Shown here piece by piece: positions 26,101-36,084 of a stretch of 64,000 bases of DNA; the stretch's first letter is position 1, and the number at the start of each line of letters is the position of its first letter. The DNA is taken from contig OY727099.1 of the NCBI GenBank assembly GCA_963402885.1, forward strand, positions 13,318,001 through 13,382,000, written 5' to 3'. Origin of the DNA: Antedon bifida. Taxonomy: Eukaryota; Echinodermata; Crinoidea; Comatulida; Antedonidae. The notes below the pieces were generated by a model. That model had not been told where the DNA came from. It made no database searches and saw only the letters and a program-made list of their open reading frames with translations. The position numbers and the translations under genes were made by a program.

Positions 26101-28817
26101 TGATTAATTTAAGAATATATTGGTATTTTGTAGTTTACGCCGGTCTCCCATCGCTTGCGACGAGGAGGGTGGGTCTGGTGTTGTCTTTTGGTGAGAAACT
26201 TCTTGCCTCTGACATATTTCGGAATATGCTCCCTCATTGTCGCGAACTTGATGTCGGCCTTCGGTCTCGCCCCCTCCTTCGTATACCGTTTGGCAGAACT
26301 GAGCGATTTAAGAAATCACCTGTTCCTACTATGGCTAGACTGTTAAATGAAGTTAATGTTTTGTAATGTTTTTTTGATGATCTGCTTTTTTAAGTATTTA
26401 TATTTTACCTGTTTTTATCATGATTTTATATTTATATTTATAATGTACGACTACGGTTTCAGCCATCGGCTGTTTGTGTCATTTGACTTTTTTGTAATAA
26501 AGATATACCGACATATATATATATTATGAAAAGAAATTAAGATGGTAGTATATTCTCACATTTAACATCATGGTTGTTGGACTATTCTATTATCTAGGAG
26601 CAATGTTCAGGGACCATTTAACATTTTTGCATTGTAGCTCTCCATCAGAAGTGTATAGGCAATTTTCTATTTATCCAGGTAAGCTATAAACACCAAATAG
26701 ACATTAAAATTAAAGCATATTTGTTTCATATTTTACATTCCTTTGACAGCATTACCTCATACCAGGAAGTAATTAAATATAAATTGTTTGATGATTAAAA
26801 TATGTTTCATTTCATAATTCAAACTACTGAAGTGCAGTGTTTTGTTTCATCAAAATATGTTTTTATAGTCATTAGTCATTGTTCAGATAGTTCTGTTAAT
26901 CTCATTAAACTTGTTGCAAGTGTGAACAGTACTGGTTTATTCATTACGATTTCAGGAAATTTCCTCAAATTATAAAGGATTAATATTCTTCATCGTTCAT
27001 ATTTCATAGGGAAATCACCCGATTAATCCGGGATAATTTCATATTCATATAATATTGATACTATTCATCCTACTGCATTTATTACGCCCACTTATATTAT
27101 TACATCTATATTGTTACTTACATCATTTCTTTAAAGGCAGTAAAATGTCAAGTAAATACATTGGTTATTTTCACGGAGCCTCCAGATATTTTTACTATTA
27201 CCGTAATTAGTACTTTATTAAAAATAATGTTCATATTAAACTGGAACTGGTTTCAATTTTTTTTAAATAAATTTGAAATCAAAATAACAAAAAGTAGAGC
27301 AGTTGTTTTTTTTAAAATTATCCATTGTAATTAAATATCGCTATTTTTAATTGTCAAAAAATAGCTAATAGCAAAAAAAAATGTCCAACCTCCAATGTGA
27401 AACTAAGGCTGTGTTTATACAACACCCTAAATTTGAACACGTCTTTAATTTTTGGCGTGTTGCACGGGCCGAGGTCAACCCCACAAAAACATTGCAGTTA
27501 TACATTAAATCGTAATACCGTGTTATACCTTGGTTCATAATCCTAACTGTATATATACTCGTATGCATTATGAATTAATATGAGTTTATTAAGGATTTTA
27601 ATAAAGGATGATTTCGTTTAAAATTTAGTTTAAAATTTAGTTTATTCAGTTATTGATTTTTTAAATCTGATTTTGAAATTAGAAAAAAAAAATGTTTTAA
27701 AATTAGGATAAAACTATGCTACATTTTGCCAAATTATGCCAACATTTGATTAGCGTTAATGTTAAGTGCTAAATCGATTAAAATATGCAAAAAAAGCACA
27801 ATTATCTACTATATTTGGTCAACATTTTCACAGCACATACTTATATTTAACGAGAGGTCAAAACAATACCATGAGGACACTTCCAACACGCCAACAGCAA
27901 CCGGGAATCCACAAAATTTTAGGATTCAGCCAAGTAGCCTTTTTTGCAATTAAAATCTCATTACACGGAATCTCTTCGGTGTTATACAACACACTTCTCG
28001 TAGGCGTGTTGAATATGCGTGTAATAGCGTGTTGTATAAACGCGCCCTAAGAGTTTTTTTTTTTTAATTGAGAATATAATTGAGGGGCATTTGGAGACCA
28101 TCACTCCCGTTTGGTATAATTGAAAATTAAAATTTGGAAAAATTATTAGTACCAGGCCATTCAAATAAATATTTTTTACTGGGTTGTATTTTAATTTTCT
28201 CTGTGTTTTAATTAATAATTTTTAAATTTTGTATTATATGAAAAACTGAGTTATTATTTTTATACAGTAAATTAATATAGTAAAATTCAATTTTGTTACC
28301 TTATAACAAAATCAAAATGTGGAAAATCTTGAGTGTATTTCGTGCCTAGCTTACCTGGATAAACCAACAATAGCCTTGTTGGTTTGTGTATTCAGTTTAT
28401 GATATGAATCTATCAATACAGCTAGGGGAAAATAGCAAAGTCAGTACTTTATTCATGTTAAAAGAGTTATAACAATATAGATTATCTGATAAAACTCATA
28501 GAAAGTAGGAAGCCTTTTGCCATTTTTCCCTGACTGTATATGTCTTTTATAAAACACAAAAGACAACAAACAATTAATTGTTAGTAAGAAATAAAAACAA
28601 AGAAAATGAAGGTGTTAATAGGAACAGTGCAATGTTAGTGCATTCAAATGATGTAAACACAAGTCAATAATCAGGCATTAGGAACTCACAGATCATTGTC
28701 ATCTATCTCAAAATCTTCATGCTTATTACGACGGTTCTTGATCTTGCGTTGACTAATCCTCCTAACAATACCTTTGCGACTGACAGAATCTCGCAAACCT
28801 TTTAGTTTGTTGAACAT
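2084..28817 (-). CDS. sif: Still life/TIAM-type Rac GEF, N-terminal part (5 coding exons, 3' end off window)
   Basis: The join is 28817-28690, 19515-19337, 13233-13112, 3675-2728, 2187-2084. All junctions have AG/GT borders and matching phases, giving 493 codons plus 2 nt. Still life/TIAM proteins load GTP onto Rac through a DH-PH module and act at the plasma membrane and synapse. What is visible: a basic N-terminus (1-42); an EVH1/WH1 domain (about 43-142) with the signature PGT..SECF..W(R)D..WGLNF.SP..A..F; a Ser/Thr-rich linker (144-459); and an acidic stretch followed by TRKAG, where the family's first PH domain begins. That EVH1 signature is the one I know from Drosophila still life. The catalytic exons are beyond position 1, so GEF activity is inferred. 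Introns run from 0.5 to 9.4 kb. The alternative is an unrelated EVH1 protein, but the TRKAG exon and the pattern match favour still life. Confidence 0.82.
2188..2727. other. Short sif intron (540 bp)
   Basis: GT-AG intron between the linker exon and the acidic exon. I see nothing else in it. Confidence 0.7.
2728..3675 (-). CDS. sif: sif exon: long Ser/Thr-rich disordered linker
   Basis: Acceptor attttgcag and donor gtatag; 948 nt (316 codons), phase 0 at both ends. If unspliced, the frame would stop two codons later (GTA TAG), but the donor joins in phase to an acidic exon, so splicing is preferred. The product (residues 144-459) is low-complexity, rich in Ser, Thr, Asn and Pro, with basic patches such as KAKLLRKRSNSNKYKYRNR and proline-directed sites (TSPN, KSPH, NSPN). 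Tyr 248 lies in ESVYDNV, which fits the pY-x-N consensus of the GRB2 SH2 domain. The exon ends MADDFHKMLSDE. No folded domain is visible. Confidence 0.85.
6590..6905 (-). repeat. Dispersed TTTATTCGAGGG repeat, copy 1 (antisense)
   Basis: It holds ccctcgaataaatg and, complementary to the other copies, agaattcattgactgttcta and caatctaccaagcatttt. Related copies are at about 42880-43240 and 59455-59780. It may be a transposon family; the limits are approximate. Confidence 0.5.
7975..8240 (+). mobile_element. MITE of the same TTAA family, copy A (decayed)
   Basis: The sequence ttttaaagatgcccccaaaa, tttgaatagttcattttgca and actattatgtggtattaaaa match the body of copies B and C. The right end (tcaggggggaaaataat) is eroded, so this is the oldest-looking copy. 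Confidence 0.6.
8305..8401 (+). repeat. 97-bp inverted repeat, left arm
   Basis: The arm runs from cctatagatcattaatgatc to atctataattaaata. Its complement is at 9657-9753 with one visible mismatch (gatca versus gaaca). The arms are 1.26 kb apart. Confidence 0.85.
8748..8990 (+). repeat. Tandem repeat, GAGCATGCTCAGAATTACTTTACAT unit cut at about 85 bp
   Basis: Unit starts are at 8748, 8834, 8917 and 8965 (spacings 86, 83, 48). Each begins tctgagcatg(c/t)(t/g)c and carries ttactttacat, then tgcagctatt, then gcgcatg. The core gagcatgctc is palindromic. A single related copy (gtttctgagcatgtgcagaa) is at about 46330. Confidence 0.7.
9657..9753 (-). repeat. 97-bp inverted repeat, right arm
   Basis: Reverse complement of 8305-8401, the same length with no gaps. 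The two arms may be the ends of a fold-back element or two insertions of one short repeat. Confidence 0.85.
13112..13233 (-). CDS. sif: sif exon: C-terminal part of the EVH1/WH1 domain
   Basis: Acceptor ctttgtccacag and donor gtaaga; 122 nt, ending in phase 0. With the split Gly from the previous exon it reads PGTQLEKKSECFIQWRDLN, then GGAWGLNFVSPEEADHF to LCK. The WRD and WGLNF.S..EA..F elements are the hallmark strand and C-terminal helix of EVH1 domains. PGT..SECF is shared specifically with still life as I know it. This exon is the strongest single piece of evidence for the gene's identity. Confidence 0.88.
13234..19336. other. sif intron splitting the EVH1 domain
   Basis: 6.1 kb. The only exon-like signal is the plus-strand candidate at 13440-13507. 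Otherwise it is AT-rich with no recognised repeat or gene. Confidence 0.6.
13440..13507 (+). CDS. Possible small plus-strand exon
   Basis: A strong acceptor (ttgttggttttctacag) and a donor (AATG|gtatgt) enclose 68 nt that are open in one frame and read FNSQQMDKLFDVPYQLEKDE then LNG. It lies 200 bp from the sif EVH1 exon on the opposite strand. The peptide looks protein-like but is too short to identify, and no neighbouring exon in phase was seen. It could be a chance match to splice signals. Confidence 0.2.
19337..19515 (-). CDS. sif: sif exon: first two thirds of the EVH1/WH1 domain
   Basis: Acceptor gattctacag and donor gtgggt; 179 nt, phase 2 in, phase 1 out. The translation runs from LLLAEGYTLVLEGTDQRWEK to VYRVIGSDMDQIIIDVHIEI. 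This is the EVH1 beta-sandwich: an early strand with the conserved Trp (DQRW), then a YRV.G.......I strand pair as in Ena/VASP proteins (F-R-V-V-G). The Tyr that completes the proline-binding aromatic triad in Ena/VASP aligns with a Leu here, so FPPPP-type ligand binding is doubtful. Confidence 0.82.
21348..21447 (-). mobile_element. MITE of the same TTAA family, copy E (one end only)
   Basis: It matches one end of copy D: ggaagtgagtaactttatta, cctattcaaagtctgattt, then a terminal gggacaatacatctttaa. The other end is missing. Confidence 0.6.
22109..22955. mobile_element. PIF/Harbinger-like DNA transposon remnant, 847 bp
   Basis: Inverted ends GGCCCTGTTTCTGCTGCC (left) and the complement of GCAGCAGAAACAGGCCC (right) bound the element. 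Sub-terminal DNA on both sides is packed with copies of ataccgtatttt in both orientations, and an internal copy of the TIR core (tctgctgcca) occurs near 22310. The GG(G/C)CC start and the internal Myb/SANT-like ORF fit PIF/Harbinger. The flanks are TTA on the left and ATA on the right, so a target duplication is not exact. Confidence 0.65.
22503..22745 (+). pseudogene. Myb/SANT-like transposon protein fragment (80 codons)
   Basis: The frame reads MSGQLKGNKRDNHIYKDISK, then QIKQEYGIDLSPKQVNSKL and LKSLQKQYNIAKDNNSG before stopping. The I...I...G...S..QV..K...L...Y...KD.N.SG pattern is that of the Myb/SANT-like DNA-binding protein carried by Harbinger transposons beside the transposase. The first helix (with its Trp) and everything after about residue 75 are missing, and no DDE transposase is present. 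It is probably non-functional. Confidence 0.5.
26134..26525 (+). mobile_element. 3' end of a non-LTR retrotransposon (CR1/Jockey-like), 5'-truncated
   Basis: An open frame (about 26136-26366) reads LPSLATRRVGLVLSFGEKLL, then a Leu/Arg-rich stretch and RTERFKKSPVPTMARLLNEV before the stop. R.(T/P)R....S.(V/I)P.M.RLLN is the usual C-terminal tail after the reverse transcriptase domain in CR1/Jockey-type LINEs. About 160 bp of AT-rich 3' UTR follows, with a small hairpin (CAGCC/GGCTG near 26460) and an aataaagatataccg tail running into (AT)n. Stops lie just before the frame, so this is a dead 5'-truncated insertion inside a sif intron. Confidence 0.65.
27407..28047. mobile_element. Harbinger-like non-autonomous element, 641 bp, TAA duplication
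   Basis: The left end GGCTGTGTTTATACAACACC pairs with the right end, whose complement reads GGGCGCGTTTATACAACACG. TAA flanks both sides (27404-27406 and 28048-28050), the 3-bp TWA duplication expected for PIF/Harbinger. Sub-terminal repeats of the GCGTGTTG type occur inside both ends. Open frames inside are short and not protein-like. Confidence 0.7.
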
Positions 28818-28866
28818 TCTTGTTTTAGGTTTTATGATACATACATGCTAAAGAATTCTGGATTAT
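28690..28866 (-). CDS. sif: sif exon with start codon (coding 28817-28690)
   Basis: A strong acceptor (cttcccttctacag) ends at 28867 and a donor (gtgagt) follows 28690. The ATG at 28817 is the first Met after an in-frame TAG 33 bases upstream, so 28866-28818 is 5' UTR. It encodes 42 residues starting MFNKLKGLRDSV, followed by a polybasic segment (RKGIVRRISQRK and more) and an acidic end (EIDDND). The last codon is split and completes exactly with the exon at 19515. The second residue is Phe, so the N-myristoylation signal of the MGN-starting family members is absent. The polybasic stretch could bind acidic lipids or act as a nuclear signal; that is inference. Confidence 0.75.
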
Positions 28867-29431
28867 CTGTAGAAGGGAAGATGTAAACGGAGCACATGAA
28901 GAACACAGTAAACATAGAGTATAATACAAGTTAATGACACAACAACAAGCAATAAGTTGTAAACATACTCCGCCCAACACAAGAAAATTAATCTATGAAT
29001 CACTTGTTTTCTATAAATTACTGTACATTAATTGCATTATTTTCTTGTGTATGGAAGGGAGTGACAGATTTAGATAGAGGAAACACAAACATCACTGTAC
29101 TGACAAGTAATACCAGAAGATCCAACTGAATAATTTCAGATAAAATAAAACAAGGATAACTCCGAATAAAAAGAAATAAATTAAATCTTTTTTTATTTGA
29201 TCATATTTGGATTCTTTGTAGATCAAAATGTAAAATATGTCTGTCTTGACTGATGACTTACCCTTGTTTTATCTTATCTAAATCGTTCTGTGGATCTTGT
29301 TTTATTTGACATATTAAGATTTAAAATCTTAAAAAAAGGTGTTTTTGTTTGTGGGGAGAGGAGTCAAACATTGTTTGGCATCATGAAAATGACTTAAGAT
29401 TTGAGGGTGAGGAATCTGTGATTCAGGTAAA

Positions 29432-29583
29432 GGTTACATCCCATTTAGATGTAACGCAAGAGCATACAACGCAATGCAAGTGAGTTAGCCAATCACAAGC
29501 GACAGTTTGTATGATTCTTCATGTCGTGATTGGTCAAATTATTGCGTTGTGCTTCACCCTTACATTGCATCCTAGTGGGAACC
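29432..29583. mobile_element. MITE with GGTTCCCACTAG ends, 152 bp
   Basis: The complement of the right end reads GGTTCCCACTAGGATGCAAT. The left end GGTTACATCCCATTTAGATG is a diverged version. Internally, gcaag..., an attggtcaaat-type block and ttgcgtt repeats mirror each other. A related copy lies at 55031-55199. Confidence 0.5.
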
Positions 29584-30427
29584 AAGCTTTGGCATTAAAT
29601 ACATCATGTACTTATTTTACATTCGATTGTCTACCCTTGTCAGTACAGTGAATTTACATATTGTGACCATCTTTCTAAATTTGCCTTAAGATAGTATATG
29701 TTATTGCATGCCTATATAATTCTGTCATAAATCCATAGTAAATTACAAGACAGTCTAATAATATGTAAGAAGAAATTCAAATGAGGATTGATTACATTAA
29801 ATTCGCATGCAGTATGTACATTCTATAAATAATCAAACACTTAGTACAACAACTCAATGAGAGAAAAACATGTTTTGCATCAGTTGGCACATCGCCAAAG
29901 AACGACAGGTAAAAAAGCTATACAATTACATTAATTGGCACATTGCCAAAGACAGTTGAGGAATTACTAGAGCAATTACAGCCATAGTTTATTGTAATTT
30001 CTATCATTGCAATGAAATTAAATTAATTATTAATATTGAAGAACCTGTCAGAAAAAAATCAAATATTTATTGATAAAAATGCTATCAAAATAATGACAAA
30101 ATCACAAATAGAAAACACCCTATAAAAATGAATAGGGATCACATCTCCACAATTTTCATTTCTTGTTGACTGTTCTTTCAATCGTTCCATTTTTTTTCTG
30201 TTTAAGCCACCATCATCCATCATAAGTCATTATATTTTTGTTTTTTAATGAAAGCATCAACCAAATATCACTGTACATATCGTTGATGCATGATTTTTAT
30301 CAGTCAATTACCCTTCGGAAGAGGGAAAAAACTTACTCAAATAAGAGATGATGAAGAGTTCATAGGTTTTATATATTATAAATTACTTTTATTGTAAGTA
30401 ATTTAGATGGCCATTTTGAATTATTGA

Positions 30428-30686
30428 TAGAGTGGAGTTGTGGCTTGGTGATTATGATGCTTGGCTACCACTCCAATGGTCCTGGGTTCAAGTCCTGTCA
30501 AATGTCAAGATTTTTTCTAAGGACAAACTTACAACTTCCCTCCCAAAGACTTGTAATAAGACTCTGTTTATGTAGAGCATCTTGTGTATATGTTTGTCTT
30601 GTGAACCTCTGAGGGTCCATAATGGTCCATAATGATCAGCAATTGCTGGATGGATCACCCTCATTAAATATAGTGTAAAAAAAAAA
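30428..30686 (+). mobile_element. tRNA-derived SINE
   Basis: A box-like TGGCTTGGTGATT (30441-30453) and B box GGTTCAAGTCC (30485-30495) are spaced as in a tRNA gene, 32 bp apart. The tRNA-like head is followed by a tRNA-unrelated body of about 180 bp and a pure A run of 10 (30677-30686). No cloverleaf can be completed, so this is not a working tRNA gene. Target duplications were not clear. Confidence 0.75.
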
Positions 30687-31471
30687 TAGAGATATTCTAG
30701 TGAACTATTATAGTTATGAGACATCATGAAACACAAGGCACTCACTCACTCACAAATCTACAAATTTAACTAAAATGATCAACAACCTATTTTCTGAAAT
30801 GTTGGTTTATCATTGTATGTATATCCATACCCCCATGGTTTAATAAAACATTTTTAGTAAAATTAGTTATTTCTATAAACAATATATATTTCTCTGTAGC
30901 CTAAATAATGTAATGTGTTCACCTATTCATTTTAAAACTGGTAGAAAAAAACAAAAGCCTTCAAATTTAATCTCCTACTTTCAGTGATATCACACTTAGA
31001 TTGCCATATTCTACCTGTGTTCCAGGGTTATAATTGATTTTGCAAGACATACAAGCTCATATGTCAATCACTATTAATGTTAGACAGAATATGGCTGGGA
31101 ACATTGATCAATTCTGTTTTGATCTTTCATATTTAAGGGTTAAAGCAGGATATAACCTTATACTTCATTTGACCTGTATGATTTAGTTTACCTGGTTTTT
31201 GCAAAGGAACTATAAAATGAAACAACAAATTATTCAATAGAACTGAATCAGTATTTTGGCCTGTTTTTCTATTGAATTTAATAAAATTGAAAACTGCTCT
31301 AAAGAAATCAGTTTAAAAATTAAAATTTAAAAACGTGATCAGTTCTATTCTGATACTGTGAGGACCAATTTCTATTAGCAAGAAAATACTTTGTTTGGTT
31401 TTAAAGCTGTTCTTTCTGTCTTTTAGTAGAGATGTTAAAATTTTAAATGATTAATTATATAAATAATTGTG

Positions 31472-31653
31472 AATGCTTTCGACTCATTCCTAAAAAAAAA
31501 ACAATTAGGCTATACTCTAATTTATTATAAAAGAAAACTGAAGGTGAATATAGGATACTACAGTTTTTCAATGAAGTAAATTCTGTGCTACATTGTGAGA
31601 TTTGCTTTTGAAAATTAAGTATGATCATTATTAAATAGCTGAATTTAAATTTT
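31472..31653 (+). repeat. 182-bp exact direct repeat, copy 1
   Basis: From aatgctttcgactcattcct to gctgaatttaaatttt; identical by eye to 32801-32982, including a run of ten A. The offset is 1329 bp at both ends, so there is no indel. Confidence 0.9.
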
Positions 31654-32800
31654 CCCTTGGTACCAGTTTATAATTATATTATCTTAAACTGTAATAGATC
31701 TAACGAGATGGAAAGTTGTACTAATTAATTTTGAGACAAAGACAATGAATGTTGATATTGCAAAGCAATTAGTGATACGGCTTGATGCAAGATACAGCCT
31801 GAGGTATCAATCCTTTGTTCACATCCCAACAGGCACCAGTCACTAATCACCTCCAACTCTCACAATCACTTTCTCTCCCAACTTCAATTTATACTGACCT
31901 AGATTTTCCTGGTATGCCCAGGGGCTGGTGATTTATGCAAATCATCACAGAATGTCTTTCTGCAGAATATACCTTACTTCGTACATAATCGATAATCATA
32001 AAACATTCAGATAAATGTTGACTTCTAATTTGAATCGTAATGAGTCTGGGCAGCTAGACATCTGCTATTGTTGAGTTTGAATAATTAATATTTGCCATAT
32101 TAAACATGTTACTGTATGTACAATCTTCAATTTTTGTGGGTTTTACCCACAGAAGATCAACTACATAGGGTTTGAATTGAAAATATTAAGTATGAATGTG
32201 CTTTATTGGGGATGTCTAACCTTAAATAATCAACATGATATTAAAGTTCATCAACTCTCTTTGGTTCTAGGCTGAAATCTTTTCCCTGGCTGGCTGTACC
32301 ATATTACTCGTAGTCAGAAAAGTACCAACTACAAATGTAAAACAAGACTTTGTTTGAAGAAATGGATTCCGTTGTCATTCTATTATCGATTGGAAATGCT
32401 CTTGCATGTATTGATATGTAGCTTCTTGTTATTTAAGACATTAATCATCAGTCACAACTAGAACTTTTAACTAGTGCGTTCTTCGAAATGAATTACTATA
32501 CATCCTAACGAAAATGAGTTTCCGACTGCAATATCCTTTTGCAGTCACATCAGTAAGAATCAGAACAATTTAATTGTACATACTACCATTTTTCCTTCCA
32601 CATTCTGATTATGCCAATGATGACATCATTAACGATTTTGGCTCCAAGTTATTTCAGTTTCTACTGCATATAATACCAAATAGCCATATAAAGAGATTGC
32701 ATTACTGCTACATTTGTGATCTCACTATAAGTATAACCATTCAATTCAATAAGAGGTCCATACCCAAAATATTTTGAATTGACGATACACAGACAAGAGC

Positions 32801-32982
32801 AATGCTTTCGACTCATTCCTAAAAAAAAAACAATTAGGCTATACTCTAATTTATTATAAAAGAAAACTGAAGGTGAATATAGGATACTACAGTTTTTCAA
32901 TGAAGTAAATTCTGTGCTACATTGTGAGATTTGCTTTTGAAAATTAAGTATGATCATTATTAAATAGCTGAATTTAAATTTT
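32801..32982 (+). repeat. 182-bp exact direct repeat, copy 2
   Basis: Identical to 31472-31653; the flanks on both sides are unrelated. No inverted ends or coding content were seen. Confidence 0.9.
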
Positions 32983-35755
32983 TTTTCTATCATTTTAACA
33001 TTTCTGTATGTAATGTTGCTTTAAACTGATGTATAACACTTGATTTCCATAGTCATCTATAAGCATTGCCACATGATGGCTTGGCTTTTGAGCTTTGAAA
33101 TCTACTGCTGGAGCTCGGTATGGTGCTCTTATGTCTTTATACAGTAGTACTGTAGCTATAGAATATCAAACGTTGATTGAAATGATTTGTCATTGCTGTG
33201 TATAGCATTCTTGAAATACACACACAGACAATTATTAGCTATAATTGGCTGTAATTCACAAGGTTATGTCTAAATCCATCTAATCTAATCCCATTAATTT
33301 TAGATGATAATACAATTATCTAATATGTTTTAAAGTGTAAACCTATTTCCTATCAAATTTGTTATCTAATCAATAAGTTATTAGGCAAGTAAACACTTGA
33401 TTGTTTTAAGTGCAGGGTAAGACACGACTTCCTAAGTGAGTAACGACAAGTTCTCAGCTGTCCGTGAGGTTATCAAGATGGTTATGCTGAGCAAAATAAG
33501 GGGAGGAGATGATCAACACGAACGATCAATTACACATCAAACAGGAATGTGATCACTATGACATTGCTACTAATATGAAGTAACTGTATTGTACGCTAAT
33601 TTGATTACACACTCAGTTTAATAATAATAATAATAGTACATCACTGAAAATATAATATTAATGTTATTGCTAAGCATTTTGAGCCTCTTTCACGGAGTTG
33701 CAAGATGATATAAATGCATTATTGCTGTAATTGACAAACACCCTACTAAATGTGTGAAAGAAACAATTAAGTTCCTCAATTCTGGATACTGGTTAAAATA
33801 AGAATGGGGTCTTGAGTTTAAGCTGTGCGAAAGAGGTTTGGTTAACGCTATAATGCTTGCTTATGTACTGAAACATACAGATAGTATTAGAAACCAATCT
33901 TGCACCTTTGTTAAGACCCCTTTCAGACACAGGAGGGGTAACATTATTATTTTTTTTTAAATTAGGTTTAAAGGGAAAAGGAGAAATCATAAAGTAATAC
34001 AAACTAAAAATAACAACATTTTATTTAGTGCATTTAAAAAAAACTAATATTCTAATGTATGTACTCCTTGTTCCAGCCCTCCACATTTCTTTAGGAGCCT
34101 CCCTAATTTTCATCCAATCTCCCGATCAAATTTTGGTTTAAATAAACCAATGTTTACTGTCTAAATTTTCAAGATAATACATACAGTAATTACATTTGTT
34201 TGCTAGAATGCACTACACGACACGACGATTGCGTGAGGTATTTTGTGACAAAAATGCAAAAAAATCTGTTAAAACAAATCAAATTCTTTAAACCTCTCAA
34301 TATTGTAAATTTGGAGGTTGAAATTATAGCATGTACAGTATCAACCTGGAATGCATTAAGTCTATAGTAATAAACATGGTTCAACAAGATAAACAAGTAT
34401 CATTCTGAACATATCCATTTCATATCTATTTTAATCTTACCATCTTTAGCGTAGCTTCAGGAAATGAATTCAGTTCCAATTACTGATGCGTTCCAATCTT
34501 TTAATTCTTTGCAGAATATTTTATATATGACAGAAGTATTTACTCCAAGTCAAATTTTCTTGTTGATTTAATTGATCATGATTCGTTCGTCTATCTGATT
34601 TGCATTTGTGAAACTGTGAAACCGTAACCCTGTTAAATGCACCTCAATTTAAAAACTATGGATTAATCTTAATGAAATATAGATATTAAGGCAGGTTTAA
34701 AACCTAATATAACATTTATCTTATCTGTAAATAAATTCAGTAAATTTGCAATTTAATATGCCTTTTAATCAAGATTTCTTTGGTGCAAAAAGGACAATTT
34801 TGAATAGCAAACTATATAGCTAACAAATAACCTAATCTACATGGAAGATTTTCCTCTAGTAGGTTTTAAATGTTATTAAAGTATGATCAGGATTCCTTCC
34901 ATTATACTTGATATACAGTTGTAATAAAAATGTACAATGGCTCATAAAATTCTGTGGTATATCATGCATTAATTGAGACAATAAGACATTTTCAGTGGTA
35001 CTGGATTTTAGAGCTCTTTATCTTTAATCTGTTAAAAGCAAAGCTAATTGGGTCACTCAGTATAAACTGCAGTAAAGATACTTCACAAATATATCAACAA
35101 TACCAAATAAAAATACTATAAAAAGACAGATATGTACCAAACAACAACAAAAAGAACGTCAAAAATATATAAATTTTATTTTATTATAGCATTTTGACTA
35201 TTTGAAAAAAAAAGCTTTGAAAACAAGGAAACGTGGTCCAGAGCAGAGAATTCACATTGACCAGAACAGTATTGCCTTTTGTACCCGTATACGAAGTGTA
35301 AATTGCATGTTTGATTGCACCTCATGCACTGTCGTATCGGCTATTTTGAAGCCCGCTGTTAGCTAACCCCAAAAACATGACCCAATTTTATGTCTAAAGG
35401 GTAGGCTTCAATTTAAGTGAGTATGGTAATAAATGAAAAAGAAAGCTGCAATCATTGGCTAGTATTGATTTATGTCCACTGAAGAGAAATGTGCATGTAC
35501 TCAAAAACAGGATAATGAAGACTAAGGAGTAATGAAGACATTAGTGAAGAATGAGAGACTAGACATGAACCAAGATAATGTCAAAACTTATTTACTATTC
35601 TATTCTGAAAATCTACTGTATTGTACATAGTACTCAGAAGTACTGTAATGTAATACACTCTTTACCCTTTTCACCTGCATACATTGTTAATGTGAACTAA
35701 CATGGTACTAACATGGTACTAACACTGCGTAGAAAAGGTTTCATAACAAATTGTA

Positions 35756-36084
35756 TGAGCTGTGGTTCAATCATTAAAACTAATACCTCAAAAAGTAACT
35801 TGTAACTTGTTTGATCTCCCAATTTATTACACGTTTTTACACACGCATACGCGAACTGAGAAATCTCAGGAGAAAGCTTTTAGTTGTGCACTATTTGATT
35901 ACTGTATGATTGGTCAGTTTAATACGAGCACAGTAACAACTCTGAACATCTTGGGGAAAAAACAGGCATCTTGTCGGTGGTCCATTGTGAAATCTCTGAA
36001 ATCTGAAATTGTCTTCACACTACGCAAACCTGGTGTTACCAACTTGTTACTTTTTTAGGCATCTTATGATTGAACCACAGCTCA
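35756..36084. mobile_element. MITE with TGAGCTGTGGTTCAATCAT ends, 329 bp
   Basis: The left end TGAGCTGTGGTTCAATCATT is the inverted repeat of the right end (ATGATTGAACCACAGCTCA). The match continues into AAAAAGTAACttgt blocks on both sides, giving a stem of roughly 40 bp. The 98-codon frame inside (35762-36058) uses the TIRs as coding sequence and is taken as spurious. Confidence 0.72.

Larger units (their letters stand above)
19516..28689. other. sif intron after the start-codon exon
   Basis: 9.2 kb. It hosts a TTAA MITE end (21348-21447), the 847-bp Harbinger-like element, the LINE 3' end and the 641-bp Harbinger-like element. The rest is AT-rich and featureless, including 23300-26100. Confidence 0.6.

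Noticed and set aside
30425-30500. tRNA gene from A and B box sequences
   Set aside because: The acceptor and anticodon stems do not pair, and the sequence continues into a SINE body with a poly(A) tail.
32661-32993. 110-codon minus-strand ORF
   Set aside because: It overlaps the exact 182-bp repeat, and its composition reflects AT-rich sequence only.
35762-36058. 98-codon plus-strand ORF
   Set aside because: It runs from one terminal inverted repeat to the other of a MITE and has no protein-like pattern.
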